From an uncultured Bacteroidales bacterium (GTDB lineage Bacteria; Bacteroidota; Bacteroidia; Bacteroidales; Muribaculaceae), in assembly GCA_945829225.1 (NCBI GenBank), contig CALZTY010000010.1, positions 1 to 62,526 on the forward strand: a stretch of 62,526 bases of DNA, read 5' to 3'. Made by a program: the position numbers and the translations under genes. Below, one piece after another: positions 35,041-44,485 of the stretch; position 1 is the stretch's first letter; each line of letters starts with the position of its first letter. The notes under the pieces were generated by a model, which worked only from the letters and a program-made list of their open reading frames with translations, was not told the DNA's origin and did no database searches.

Positions 35041-36141
35041 ATGTTGGAACGCGTACTTATCAGCGGTGGAGGCACGGGAGGTCACATCTTCCCGGCACTC
35101 TCAATAGCCTCAGCCATCAAGCGCCGCTATCCACAGTGTGAAATACAATTTGTCGGCGCCTTGGGGCGCATGGAGATGGAGCGCGTGCCCGCCGCGGGCT
35201 TCAATATCACGGGCTTGCCGGTTGCGGGCTTCGACCGCAAGCGCCTGTGGCGCAACTTCGCCGTGCTGCTCAAGTTGTGGCGCTCGCTGCGCATGGCGCG
35301 TCGCATCGTGCGCGACTTCAAGCCCCAGATAGCCATCGGTGTCGGCGGCTATGCCTCGGGACCGACCCTCAAGGCAGCGCAACGCGCCGGAGTGCCCACA
35401 CTGCTCCAGGAGCAAAATTCCTATGCCGGCGTCACCAACAAATTGCTTGCAGCCAAGGCTGGTGCCATATGCACCGCTTACCCCGATATGGAGCGCTTCT
35501 TCCCCGCCGAGCGCATACGCCTCACCGGCAATCCCGTGCGCCCCGCCTTGTTGCAGTGTGATCTCACACAGCCCGAAGCCAAGAAGGCACTGGGCTTTGA
35601 CCCCGAGCGCCCCTTGGTGGTAGTGGTAGGTGGCTCCTTGGGTGCCCGCACCCTCAATGTCACCATGGCAGACAACCTCGACACCCTCCTCGACGGCTCG
35701 CTGCAGTTGTTGTGGCAAACCGGACGCTCCGGAGCCGAGATTGGCGAGCAAGCCGCTGCCGGACGCGCCGATGTCAAGGCGACCGCCTTCATCTCGGATA
35801 TGGCGACTGCCTATCGCGCCGCCGATATCGTGGTGTCGCGCGCCGGTGCCGGCACCATCAGCGAGTTGCAACTCCTGGGCAAGGCAACTATCTTGGTGCC
35901 CTCGCCCAATGTCGCCGAAGACCACCAGCGCAAGAACGCCGAGGCGCTCACCCGCCACGACGCTGCAAAAATGATACTCGATGCCGACGCTCCGGCACAA
36001 CTCATCGGCGCTATCCGCGACCTCGTCGCCGATGCCGATGCTCGCCGTCGCCTCAGCACCAACATCCTCGCAATGGCTCTGCACGACGCCGACGAAAAAA
36101 TCGTCGATGCCGCCGAGCAACTAATTAACACTTCGCGTTAA
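35041..36141 (+). CDS. murG: UDP-GlcNAc:lipid I N-acetylglucosaminyltransferase
   Basis: Makes lipid II at the inner face of the membrane. N-terminal ISGGGTGGHIFPALSIA (glycine-rich loop), GVGGYASGPTL, LLQEQNSYAGVTNKLL, and C-terminal VVVGGSLGARTLN plus SRAGAGTISELQLLGKATILVPSPNVAEDHQRKNAE, all typical GT28 motifs. 366 residues, normal length. Confidence 0.97.
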   Translation: MLERVLISGGGTGGHIFPALSIASAIKRRYPQCEIQFVGALGRMEMERVPAAGFNITGLPVAGFDRKRLWRNFAVLLKLWRSLRMARRIVRDFKPQIAIGVGGYASGPTLKAAQRAGVPTLLQEQNSYAGVTNKLLAAKAGAICTAYPDMERFFPAERIRLTGNPVRPALLQCDLTQPEAKKALGFDPERPLVVVVGGSLGARTLNVTMADNLDTLLDGSLQLLWQTGRSGAEIGEQAAAGRADVKATAFISDMATAYRAADIVVSRAGAGTISELQLLGKATILVPSPNVAEDHQRKNAEALTRHDAAKMILDADAPAQLIGAIRDLVADADARRRLSTNILAMALHDADEKIVDAAEQLINTSR

Positions 36142-36146
36142 AAAAA

Positions 36147-37547
36147 ATGAAAAAAGTATATTTCATCGGAGCCGGCGGCATAGGCATGGCAGCCCTCGAG
36201 CGCTATTACCTCGCCAAGGGGTGGCGCGTTGCCGGCTACGACCGCTTCCCCACCTCTCTCACCGACACCCTCATCAGCCAGGGCATTGATATCACCTTCA
36301 ACGACGACCCCGCCGAGATACCCGAGGAGTTCCGCACCCCCGGCCCCGACACTATGGTGGTGTACACCCCGGCGGTGCCCGCCGATGCCGCCATCATGCG
36401 CTTCTTCACCGAGGGAGGCTTCAATCCGGTGAAGCGCTCGGTAGCCCTGGGGCGCATCACCCACGACAGCAAGGCACTGTGCTTTGCCGGCACCCACGGC
36501 AAGACCACCACATCGTCGATGGCGGCACACGTGCTCCACACCTCATCGGCAGGCTGCAACGCCTTCCTCGGGGGTATCCTCCTGGGCTACAACAGCAACT
36601 TGATGCTCTCGCTCTCGTCGCCATTCACAGTTGTGGAGGCAGATGAGTACGACCGCTCATTCCACACCCTGCGCCCCTATGTGGCAGTGATTACCGCCAC
36701 CGACCCCGACCACCTCGATATCTACGGCACCGAGGAGGCATATTTGGAGTCTTTTGCCCACTTCACCTCGCTCATCCGTCCCGATGGCAAGTTATTGGTG
36801 CACACGGGCTTGAAATTGGTGCCCCGCCCTGTCGAGGGTGTGGAGACCTACACCTACAGCCGCCACGAGGGCGACTACCATGCCGAAAATATCCGCCGCG
36901 GCGATGGTCGCATCACCTTTGACTTCATCTATCCCGGCGGACGCATCGACAATGTATCACCGGGTGTACCCGTAGACATTAATATAGATAATGCCATCGC
37001 TGCGCTGGCGGCAGTGCACCTCGCCGGAGCCTTGGAGCCGGAAGTGGCACGCAAGGCAATCGCCACATATCCGGGTGTGGAGCGACGCTTCCAGTGTCAC
37101 CTGCGTCAGGCAGGACCTCACGGCAAAGTGGTCATCGACGACTATGCCCATCACCCCGACGAACTCGCCGCCTCGATCCGCTCGGTGCGCGCCCTGTATC
37201 CTGACCGACACCTCACCGTGGCTTTCCAGCCTCACCTGTACACCCGCACACGCGACTTCGCCCCGGAATTTGCCGCTGCGCTGTCACTCGCCGATGCCGT
37301 GGTGCTCGCCGACATCTATCCGGCACGCGAGGAACCCATCCCCGGTGTCACCTCACGCATCATATTTGACCGCATCACCGTGGAGGATAAAATCATGATT
37401 TCTAAAGAAGATTTTGTCAATACAATGAAAAATCGTAACTTTGAAGTCCTACTGACAGCCGGAGCCGGCGACATGAGTTTCAGCGTGCCTGCGCTGTGCC
37501 GTGCCATCGACCCCGATGCCACCATACGATATATAAACGATAAATAA
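36147..37547 (+). CDS. murC: UDP-MurNAc:L-alanine ligase
   Basis: Adds L-alanine to UDP-MurNAc, the first peptide step. FIGAGGIGMAALERYY (6-21), ATP loop FAGTHGKTTTSS (113-124), EADEYDRSFHTLRPYVAVITATDPDHLDIYG, and VIDDYAHHPDELAASIRS in the C-terminal domain. 466 residues, normal. The very similar Mpl ligase is excluded by length and cluster position, though not formally. Confidence 0.94.
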   Translation: MKKVYFIGAGGIGMAALERYYLAKGWRVAGYDRFPTSLTDTLISQGIDITFNDDPAEIPEEFRTPGPDTMVVYTPAVPADAAIMRFFTEGGFNPVKRSVALGRITHDSKALCFAGTHGKTTTSSMAAHVLHTSSAGCNAFLGGILLGYNSNLMLSLSSPFTVVEADEYDRSFHTLRPYVAVITATDPDHLDIYGTEEAYLESFAHFTSLIRPDGKLLVHTGLKLVPRPVEGVETYTYSRHEGDYHAENIRRGDGRITFDFIYPGGRIDNVSPGVPVDINIDNAIAALAAVHLAGALEPEVARKAIATYPGVERRFQCHLRQAGPHGKVVIDDYAHHPDELAASIRSVRALYPDRHLTVAFQPHLYTRTRDFAPEFAAALSLADAVVLADIYPAREEPIPGVTSRIIFDRITVEDKIMISKEDFVNTMKNRNFEVLLTAGAGDMSFSVPALCRAIDPDATIRYINDK

Positions 37548-37552
37548 AACAG

Positions 37553-38413
37553 ATGATAAACCGCCACCCGTTGATAGCCTTCCTGCTGTGCCTGGTCCTG
37601 ATAGTATATCTGGGCTTCGCACTGCATCTGAGCGCTGATATGGCAAGCCGCGACACGATACCGGCATGTCACATCGCCGTTGAGGACTCGCTGTCGACGG
37701 GCTTCATCACCGCCGAGGACATCTCGCAGGAGTGTGGCAATATCTTGGGACGGATAGGCACGTTACGCCGCGACAGTGTCGATATCGGAGTCTTGGAGGC
37801 ACACCTGCGCGCCTCAGACAAGATAGAGCATGCCAATGTCTACCTCCTGAACAACGGCTCCCTACAGATAGATGTGACGCCCATGACCCCGGTGGCACGC
37901 GTCTTCGAGGACAACGCCTCCTACTACATCAACACCGTGGGCAAGCGCATCTCAGCCGAGCCGCGCTACCATATCGATGTGCCGGTGGTCGTGGGGTCCT
38001 TCCCGGCATCGCGCCTGGCGGTGCGTCTGCTGCCCTTGCTCGACTATATCGCCGCCCACCCCGACATCAATGCTCTGGTGTCGACAGTCAAGCAAGATCG
38101 CAACGGCGATATCATCATCGTGCCTTGTGTACGCGGACACGTCATCAACTTCGGCGACACCTCCCTGGTCGACAACAAGTTTGCCCGCGTCAAGGCATTT
38201 TATCACAAGGTGGCTCCGGTGTGCGGGTGGAACACCTACGACACCGTGTCGGTGAAGTGGCGCGGACGCATCACCGCCACCCATCGCAATAAAGACCTCG
38301 GCAACAGCGCCTTGGCAGTTACGGTCGAAGACTTCGAAGACTTTGACGACGTAGAGACCATGACCGGCAACGACGAGGTCGACTCCCTGATGTATGTACA
38401 ACCAAAGCCCTAA
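37553..38413 (+). CDS. ftsQ: Cell division protein FtsQ
   Basis: 286 residues with one N-terminal membrane helix (about 7-28, LIAFLLCLVLIVYLGFALHL) and a periplasmic POTRA-like domain (about 40-115) followed by an FtsQ-type beta domain. Sequence similarity in this family is low; the call rests on topology, the LEAHLRASDKIEHANVYLLNNGSLQIDVTP POTRA pattern, and the position between murC and ftsA. Confidence 0.88.
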   Translation: MINRHPLIAFLLCLVLIVYLGFALHLSADMASRDTIPACHIAVEDSLSTGFITAEDISQECGNILGRIGTLRRDSVDIGVLEAHLRASDKIEHANVYLLNNGSLQIDVTPMTPVARVFEDNASYYINTVGKRISAEPRYHIDVPVVVGSFPASRLAVRLLPLLDYIAAHPDINALVSTVKQDRNGDIIIVPCVRGHVINFGDTSLVDNKFARVKAFYHKVAPVCGWNTYDTVSVKWRGRITATHRNKDLGNSALAVTVEDFEDFDDVETMTGNDEVDSLMYVQPKP

Positions 38414-38435
38414 TATATACCCATAAACAATCAAT

Positions 38436-39824
38436 ATGGAACCCACATATGTAGTAGCCTTAGAGATAGGCAGTTCCAAGATAAAAGGCATAGTAGCCGC
38501 AGCCGACGCCACTCGTCACGTCACAGTCATCGCCATCGAGGAGACCGATGCCGCCGACTGCGTGCGTCGCGGACGCATCCAGAATCCCGTCGAGGTGAGT
38601 ACTCGCGTGAGCGACATCATACGTCGCTTCGAGAATAACACACGCCTGTCGGGCGCCCGCATCTCACAGATATTCGTAGCGCGCGGCGGGCGGTCGACCT
38701 TCTCGCAGCAGACCTCAGCGGATGTGCGCCTCGGCTCGGATATGGAAATCACCCAATCTACCCTGGATAAGTTGCACAACGAGGCACGCTACAGTCTCGC
38801 CACCGACCGCGACATACTCGCCATCAGCGACCGTCGCTTCGTTGTCGACGGTGCCGAGGTGAAGAAACTCATCGGCTCATTCGGCAACGCCATCCACGGC
38901 GAATTCACCATCGTGACCCAAGCGCCCGACAACCTGCGCAACCTCGACCGCGTGAAGATAGAATCGCGAGGCAGCGACGTGCCACGCCACTATATACCTC
39001 GCACCATCGCCCAGGCAGATATGATGCTGAGCGACTCCGAGCGACAATTAGGCTGCTTGCTCATCGACTTCGGTGCTGAGACCACCTCCATCGCCGTGTA
39101 CCGCGAGGATAGCCTGCAAGTGCTTGCCGTGCTGCCCTTCGGCTCCTCGGTCATCACTCGCGACCTCTCCAACGGCATGGGTATCACCATCGAAGAAGCC
39201 GAGAAACTCAAGATAACACGCGGTGTGTGTGTCGACCGTAGCAAGACCACACCCGGCGAGGGCGAGAATGCCGAAATCGCCAACTATATCTCCTCGCGCG
39301 TGGGCGAAATCATCGCCAACATCATCAACTATGTGGAGCAAGCGGGCTTCAAGTTGAGCGACCTGGGTGGCGGCATCATCGTCACCGGCGGCGGCACACG
39401 TCTCAAGGGCTTTACCGATATGTTGGAGGCACAAGCCAAGGCAAAGGTGCGCGTGGCAGTGGTAGACTCCACGGTCACCTCGCCGGCAGGCAACAGCAAC
39501 GAACACCTCGACGTCATTGCCCTGGTGAAATATGCCCTCGCCAACTACGCCAACGCCTCGTGCATCGAGTTGCCTCAAGATGCCGCACCGGCAATCCCGG
39601 AGACTCCGGCATTCACCGGCACTCGCGTTATCTCGGAGGACGACCCCAAGTTGCTCATTGACGACGAAGAAGATGACGATGAACTCGATGAAGAGTTGCC
39701 CCCACAAGCCGAGACACCCGAGAAGACTCGTTCCAACATCTTGAAGAGACTCAAGGACTGGTTTGTCATCAATGAAGAGGAAGAATCTGAATTGGATGAA
39801 AACCAAGATGACGACCTCAAATAA
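38436..39824 (+). CDS. ftsA: Cell division protein FtsA
   Basis: Actin-like protein that tethers FtsZ to the membrane. Starts VVALEIGSSKIKGIVAA (phosphate 1), with LLIDFGAETTSIAVYR (phosphate 2) and GGGIIVTGGGTRLKGF (adenosine motif). The C-terminus is unusual: a very acidic stretch (LIDDEEDDDELDEEL) precedes the amphipathic membrane-binding helix SNILKRLKDWFVI, followed by another acidic tail. 462 residues. Confidence 0.95.
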   Translation: MEPTYVVALEIGSSKIKGIVAAADATRHVTVIAIEETDAADCVRRGRIQNPVEVSTRVSDIIRRFENNTRLSGARISQIFVARGGRSTFSQQTSADVRLGSDMEITQSTLDKLHNEARYSLATDRDILAISDRRFVVDGAEVKKLIGSFGNAIHGEFTIVTQAPDNLRNLDRVKIESRGSDVPRHYIPRTIAQADMMLSDSERQLGCLLIDFGAETTSIAVYREDSLQVLAVLPFGSSVITRDLSNGMGITIEEAEKLKITRGVCVDRSKTTPGEGENAEIANYISSRVGEIIANIINYVEQAGFKLSDLGGGIIVTGGGTRLKGFTDMLEAQAKAKVRVAVVDSTVTSPAGNSNEHLDVIALVKYALANYANASCIELPQDAAPAIPETPAFTGTRVISEDDPKLLIDDEEDDDELDEELPPQAETPEKTRSNILKRLKDWFVINEEEESELDENQDDDLK

Positions 39825-39854
39825 ATACTCACCACGCAAATAAATCCATAGAAT

Positions 39855-41195
39855 ATGGCTCCCGAAGATAAGCAAATACTCGAAAAATATAATACCGACC
39901 ACCACGCCGAGAATCCGGCACGCATCATCGCCGTGGGCGTGGGCGGTGGCGGCTCAAATGCCGTCAACTATATGTTCCGCCAGGGTGTGCAGCATGTAGC
40001 ATTTGCAGTGGTGAACACCGACCGTCAAGCCTTGGAGACTTCACCGCTACCCAATCGGCTTCTCATAGGACCGACGACCACCAGGGGTCTCGGCGCAGGT
40101 AATATGCCCGAGATAGCGCTTAAAGCCGCCGAGGAGAGCGCCGCCGACATCGCCGAGTTGTTCTCGGACGATATGGACATGGCGTTCATCACCGCCGGCA
40201 TGGGTGGCGGCACCGGCACCGGTGCGGGACCTGTCGTCGCTCGCATCGCCAAGGAAAGAGGGCTCCTCACCATAGGCATCGTCACCATCCCCTTCATGTT
40301 TGAGGGCATGAAGAAGATCCAGAAAGCCATCGATGGTGCCAACGAGATGAGCAAGTATGTCGACGCCATCATGATCGTCAACAACGAGCGCCTCATCGAG
40401 ATATACCCCGACCTGGAGATGGAAACCGCCTTTGCCAAGGCTGATGATATCCTGTCGACGGCTGCCTCGTCGATCGCCGAAATCATCACCCACCAGGGCT
40501 ATATCAACCTCGACTTCAACGATGTGAATACCACGCTGAAGAACGGCAACACCGCCATAATCTCGGTGGGCTACGGCGAGGGCGAAAACCGTGTAGCCAA
40601 AGCCATCGAAGATGCCCTCAACTCGCCGCTGCTCAAGAATACCGACATCATGTCGTCGAAGCGCCTGCTGTTCAACCTCTACTACTCACGCACCGCAGGC
40701 GAGCGCTTCAAGATTTCGGAAATCAAGGAACTCACCAATTTCGTGCGCCAAGTCGAGCAAGAGGTCGATGTGGTGTGGGGTATCACCTACGACGAGTCGC
40801 TGGGCGACAAGGTGAAATTCACCATCCTTGCCTCGGGCTTCGACGTCACTATCGAAGATGGACGCGTCTACACTCCGGGCACCAAAACCGAGAGTCCCGC
40901 ACCCGGCAAAGATGTTGGCGATATACGCACCCTCTATGGTGACGACAAAATCGAGACTATGGAGCGTGAACGCGAGACCGTCAACTATATACTCATCGCT
41001 CCCAAGGATATCGACAACGACTCGATCATCGAGGAGTTTGAGAAACAACCGACCTACAAGCGCAACAAGCGCAACAAGCAACCCATCAGCGCGACTGCGG
41101 CAGCCACGGCAGCGCCGGTAGCACCCCAGCCACAGGCTCCCGCCAATGCGGCAAACGATAGCGGCTTCAATATCATGTTTGGCGACGACGATTAA
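39855..41195 (+). CDS. ftsZ: Cell division protein FtsZ
   Basis: Tubulin-like GTPase that forms the division ring. AVGVGGGGSNAVNYMF (27-41), GTP-binding signature GGGTGTGAG (117-125), and the T7-loop region INLDFNDVNTTLKNG. After the globular core (about residue 320) there is a linker rich in Lys/Arg and then Ala/Pro, ending FNIMFGDDD. That is not the canonical proteobacterial tail peptide; as I recall, tails vary in this phylum. 446 residues. Confidence 0.97.
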   Translation: MAPEDKQILEKYNTDHHAENPARIIAVGVGGGGSNAVNYMFRQGVQHVAFAVVNTDRQALETSPLPNRLLIGPTTTRGLGAGNMPEIALKAAEESAADIAELFSDDMDMAFITAGMGGGTGTGAGPVVARIAKERGLLTIGIVTIPFMFEGMKKIQKAIDGANEMSKYVDAIMIVNNERLIEIYPDLEMETAFAKADDILSTAASSIAEIITHQGYINLDFNDVNTTLKNGNTAIISVGYGEGENRVAKAIEDALNSPLLKNTDIMSSKRLLFNLYYSRTAGERFKISEIKELTNFVRQVEQEVDVVWGITYDESLGDKVKFTILASGFDVTIEDGRVYTPGTKTESPAPGKDVGDIRTLYGDDKIETMERERETVNYILIAPKDIDNDSIIEEFEKQPTYKRNKRNKQPISATAAATAAPVAPQPQAPANAANDSGFNIMFGDDD

Positions 41196-41207
41196 TAGTA
41201 TTTAACA

Positions 41208-41897
41208 ATGAAGAAACGACTCGTGGTATCAACCGGCGCGGGTATGAGCGCCGAGAGCGGCATCTCGACATTCCGCGATGCCGGTGGATTGTGGGAAAAC
41301 TACCCCGTAATGGAAGTGGCAAGCGCCGACGGTTTCCGTCGCAATCCGGCACTGATACACCGCTTCTACAACGAGCGCCGTGCCGAATTGGTGAGCGTGG
41401 AGCCCAATGCCGGACACCGCGGCTTGGTAGAGTTGGAGAAATACTTCGATGTGCACATCATCACCCAGAATGTCGATGACCTGCACGAACGTGCCGGCTC
41501 GTCGTCGGTACTGCACCTGCACGGCGAACTGATGAAAGTGCGCGCCATGGACAACGAGTCGCTGCTCTACACCCTCGACAAGGACCACCTCGAGACCACC
41601 CCCGACACCCTCATCGACGGGCACCATGTGCGCCCGCATATCGTGTTCTTCCAGGAAGCCGTGCCCAACTTCGAGCCGGCTGTCGACTTGGTGCAGAGCG
41701 CTGATATAATGGTGATTATCGGCACATCGCTGGCAGTGTATCCGGCAGCCGCTCTGCTCAACTACGCCCGTCGCGGCATCCCTGTATACTACATCGACCC
41801 GCGCCCGGCAAGTGTGCCCGCCTCGGTGCACGTCATCGCCCAAGGTGCCGGCGAGGGAGTCGCCACCCTCACCCGCGAATTACTTAACAACATTTAA
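41208..41897 (+). CDS. cobB: Sirtuin-family NAD-dependent protein deacylase
   Basis: Removes acyl groups from lysines using NAD. STGAGMSAESGISTFRDAGGLW (8-29), TQNVDDLHERAG (86-97), catalytic His105 in HLHGEL, and IIGTSLAVYPAA. Tyr54 and Arg57 (YNERR) form the YxxR pair that in CobB/SIRT5 favours succinyl- and malonyl-lysine. The four zinc-binding cysteines of the classical sirtuin ribbon are missing from the segment after His105. 229 residues. It starts 12 nt after ftsZ, so is probably transcribed with the division genes. Confidence 0.9.
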   Translation: MKKRLVVSTGAGMSAESGISTFRDAGGLWENYPVMEVASADGFRRNPALIHRFYNERRAELVSVEPNAGHRGLVELEKYFDVHIITQNVDDLHERAGSSSVLHLHGELMKVRAMDNESLLYTLDKDHLETTPDTLIDGHHVRPHIVFFQEAVPNFEPAVDLVQSADIMVIIGTSLAVYPAAALLNYARRGIPVYYIDPRPASVPASVHVIAQGAGEGVATLTRELLNNI

Positions 41898-41906
41898 CTA
41901 TCTTAC

Positions 41907-42242
41907 ATGGAAAGTACCCGTCAAGCCAAAATATCCCGTCTGTTGCAAAAGGAACTGAGCGAACTGTTCCGCCAACAGACCGCCAAGACCACCGGCGTGC
42001 TGGTGTCGGTGAGCGTGGTGCGCGTGTCGCCCGATTTGTCGGTCGCCAAGGCTTATCTGTCGATATTCCCGTCGGAGCGCGGCGCCGAAATCCTCGAGTC
42101 GATACGACACTCAGCCAAGACCATCCGCTATGAACTTGCCGCCAAGGTGCGCTATGTGCTGCGCAAGACCCCCGAGTTGCAGTTCTATATCGACGACTCC
42201 TTAGATTATATCGAGAATATCGACCACTTGCTCGAGAAGTAA
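41907..42242 (+). CDS. rbfA: 30S ribosome-binding factor A
   Basis: Assists 16S rRNA 5' end maturation in small-subunit assembly. 111 residues with the KH-like pattern: TRQAKISRLLQKELSELFRQQ, VLVSVSVVRVSPDLSVAKAYLSIFP, and the end ELQFYIDDSLDYIENIDHLL. It starts 9 nt after the sirtuin gene and ends 4 nt before the permease gene. Confidence 0.93.
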   Translation: MESTRQAKISRLLQKELSELFRQQTAKTTGVLVSVSVVRVSPDLSVAKAYLSIFPSERGAEILESIRHSAKTIRYELAAKVRYVLRKTPELQFYIDDSLDYIENIDHLLEK

Positions 42243-42246
42243 GGCG

Positions 42247-43467
42247 ATGCTGTCGCTGAAGATAGCCCTGCGGTATCTGCTGTCGCGCAAATCGCACAGC
42301 GCGGTGAATATCATCTCAGCCATCTCGGTTGCAGGCGTGGCAGTAGCCACTGCCGCCATCGTGGTGGTGCTATCGGTATTCAACGGCTTCACCTCGCTCG
42401 CCGAGGGGCAATTCTCGCACATCGACCCTGAACTGAAGGTTACACCCTCACGCGGCAAGGTGCTTGCCGGCGACTCGCTGGCACAAGTCATTGCCACACA
42501 ACAATATGTAGCGGCGGCAGCGCCGTCGCTACAGGAGCGCGCCCTGGCAGTAGCCGGCGAGACGCAGTTGGCAGTAGTGTTCATCGGCGTCGGACCCGGA
42601 TATGAGCGCGTGGTCGACCTGCGCGGAGTCACCGACTACGGCGAGTGGCGCGACACTGTATACTACAACGACGAGGGCATGGCATACTCTGCCGCCCCGG
42701 CAATCGGGGTAATCTCGCGCCTGGGTGCCCGCGCCTCGCTATTCAGCCTCTATGTGCCCCGGCGCGTGGGGCGCATCAATCCGGCAAATCCCGCGGGCGC
42801 CTTCCGCCAGGCTGAATTTATCCCCACGGCGATGTTGCGCAGCGACCGCATGGAGTTTGACGGCGACCACATCGTCATACCCATAGATGCCGCGCGCGAC
42901 CTCCTTGGCTACGACGGCGACGAGGCAACGGCTGTTGATATCGCCCTACAACCGGGCATCGATGCCGATGCCGCCGCCGAGGACCTCGGCGACCTGCTCG
43001 GCACCGACTATGTGGTGGAGACGCGCCTGCAACAACAAGCCGCAGGCTTCCGCATGATTTCAATCGAGAAATGGGTCACCTTCTTGATGCTGGTATTCAT
43101 CTTGGTGATTGCTACATTCAATATCATATCGACACTGTCGCTACTGGTGATCGAGAAGCGCGACAACATGGCAACGTTGCGCTTTATGGGCGCACCGCGA
43201 GGGCTTATCAGCCGCATATTCATGCTCCAGAGCGCCATGATTACCCTCGCCGGCGGCATCGCGGGCATCTTGGTGGGTGTGGCACTGTCGCTGGCACAGC
43301 AATGGGGCGGCTTCATCACCCTGAGCGGCGACCCGGCAAAAATGACCATCAGCGTATATCCCGTGGAGGTGTCGGCGCTCGACATCCTCATCGTTATGGG
43401 CATCATCGTGGTCACCGCCGGCGCTACAGCCCTGACAACACGAATATTCACTCGCAAAATTTCATAA
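42247..43467 (+). CDS. FtsX/LolC-E-type ABC transporter permease
   Basis: 406 residues with the MacB/FtsX topology: helix 1 (about 20-45), a periplasmic domain of ~220 residues, then three helices (about 275-300, 320-350, 375-400). The N-terminal MLSLKIALRYLLSRKSHSAVNIISAISVAGVAV and IEKWVTFLMLVFILVIATFNIISTL are characteristic of LolC/LolE lipoprotein-releasing permeases. A lolD-type ATPase is not adjacent, so lipoprotein export is likely but not proven. Confidence 0.85.
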   Translation: MLSLKIALRYLLSRKSHSAVNIISAISVAGVAVATAAIVVVLSVFNGFTSLAEGQFSHIDPELKVTPSRGKVLAGDSLAQVIATQQYVAAAAPSLQERALAVAGETQLAVVFIGVGPGYERVVDLRGVTDYGEWRDTVYYNDEGMAYSAAPAIGVISRLGARASLFSLYVPRRVGRINPANPAGAFRQAEFIPTAMLRSDRMEFDGDHIVIPIDAARDLLGYDGDEATAVDIALQPGIDADAAAEDLGDLLGTDYVVETRLQQQAAGFRMISIEKWVTFLMLVFILVIATFNIISTLSLLVIEKRDNMATLRFMGAPRGLISRIFMLQSAMITLAGGIAGILVGVALSLAQQWGGFITLSGDPAKMTISVYPVEVSALDILIVMGIIVVTAGATALTTRIFTRKIS

Positions 43468-43470
43468 CAA

Positions 43471-44250
43471 ATGCAAACGGTAATGTTCTCCGAGACCGTG
43501 TTCGGTCCTATTCATTCGCGCCGCTTAGGTACATCCTTAGGCATCAATTTATCGCCGCGCGACGGCAAGGTGTGCACCTTCGACTGCCTGTACTGCGAGG
43601 CGGGCTACAATGCCCAGGGCATCGGCACCACGGGACTGCCACGCCGCGCCGAGGTGGCAAGACTCTTGGAGCAACGCTTGCAGCAGTTGCACGACCAAGG
43701 AGTGACCATCGATGTCATCACCTTCTCGGGCAACGGCGAGCCGACCATGAATCCCGATTTTGCCGAAATCATCGACGACACCATAGCCCTTCGCGACCGC
43801 TACTATCCGGCTGCGCGAGTGAGTGTGCTGTGCAACTCGACGATGTTGCATCGCCCTGCCGTGGTGGCAGCGCTGCAACGCGCCGACAACTTCATCATGA
43901 AACTCGACAGTGCAATCCAACGCACCGTGGAATTGCTCGACCGACCTACCTCGCCGGCATTTGACGTTGCCACGGTAATCGAGCAACTCGCGGCAATGGG
44001 ACCCCAAATAATCATCCAGACCATGCTCACCTACGGCAGCCACGATGGCGAGGATGTGGACAACACCACCGATGCCGAGATAGAAGCCCTGTGTGAGGCA
44101 TATCGACGCATCGCCCCACGGCAGATAATGCTCTACTCGCTGGACCGCCCGACACCCGAGCAATCGCTCCACAAGGTAGAGCATGAGCGCCTCGCCGCCA
44201 TCGGCGAGCGCATCACCGCCGCCACCGGCATCGCCGTCTCCATCGCCTGA
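43471..44250 (+). CDS. Radical SAM protein of unknown reaction
   Basis: 259 residues. FGPIHSRRLGTSLGINLSPRDGKVCTFDCLYCEAG contains the [4Fe-4S] triad Cys35-x3-Cys39-x2-Cys42, and FSGNGEPTMNPDF is the SAM-contact GGEP-like motif. Similar stand-alone proteins are annotated as radical SAM (COG0731-like); the substrate is unknown. Last gene of the 16-gene run, starting 3 nt after the permease. Confidence 0.85.
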   Translation: MQTVMFSETVFGPIHSRRLGTSLGINLSPRDGKVCTFDCLYCEAGYNAQGIGTTGLPRRAEVARLLEQRLQQLHDQGVTIDVITFSGNGEPTMNPDFAEIIDDTIALRDRYYPAARVSVLCNSTMLHRPAVVAALQRADNFIMKLDSAIQRTVELLDRPTSPAFDVATVIEQLAAMGPQIIIQTMLTYGSHDGEDVDNTTDAEIEALCEAYRRIAPRQIMLYSLDRPTPEQSLHKVEHERLAAIGERITAATGIAVSIA

Positions 44251-44347
44251 CACATCATACTACATATTATTTTGCACTCATTATGGGCAACATAGCAAAA
44301 ACAGTTGATGAACAAATAGTTATAGCGATTATCTTTTAAGCATAAAT

Positions 44348-44378
44348 TTTGTCTAATGAAAAATATTAAGTACCTTTG
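44348..44378 (+). promoter_or_regulatory. Promoter for a candidate plus-strand small RNA
   Basis: -33 TTTG (44348-44351), 19 bp, -7 TACCTTTG (44371-44378): a perfect consensus, followed by no gene for about 290 bp. Confidence 0.65.
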
Positions 44379-44381
44379 CAC

Positions 44382-44480
44382 CGAAATAGTGCTGGTATAG
44401 ACTATGTCTCTATATTAACACTTTAAAAGGGAAATAGAAGCCACGGACAGAGTCTCCGTGGCTTCGCCATTTAAAGATTA
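44382..44480 (+). ncRNA. Candidate structured small RNA (strand uncertain)
   Basis: Downstream of the promoter at 44348-44378 lies a small stem TATAGA/TCTATA (near 44396-44414), then an 11-bp perfect stem GAAGCCACGGA/TCCGTGGCTTC (44437-44447 and 44455-44465) within an outer CTTTAAA/TTTAAAG stem (44421-44427 and 44470-44476). No T-run follows, so the end is a guess. An equally good promoter faces it from the right (44486-44516), so the RNA could be made from either strand. No known RNA family was recognised. Confidence 0.4.
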
Positions 44481-44485
44481 TTACG

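Noticed and set aside
44437..44465. Hairpin read as a Rho-independent terminator of the radical SAM operon
   Set aside because: The stem is strong, but no T-run follows on either strand, and a promoter lies between the operon and the hairpin.
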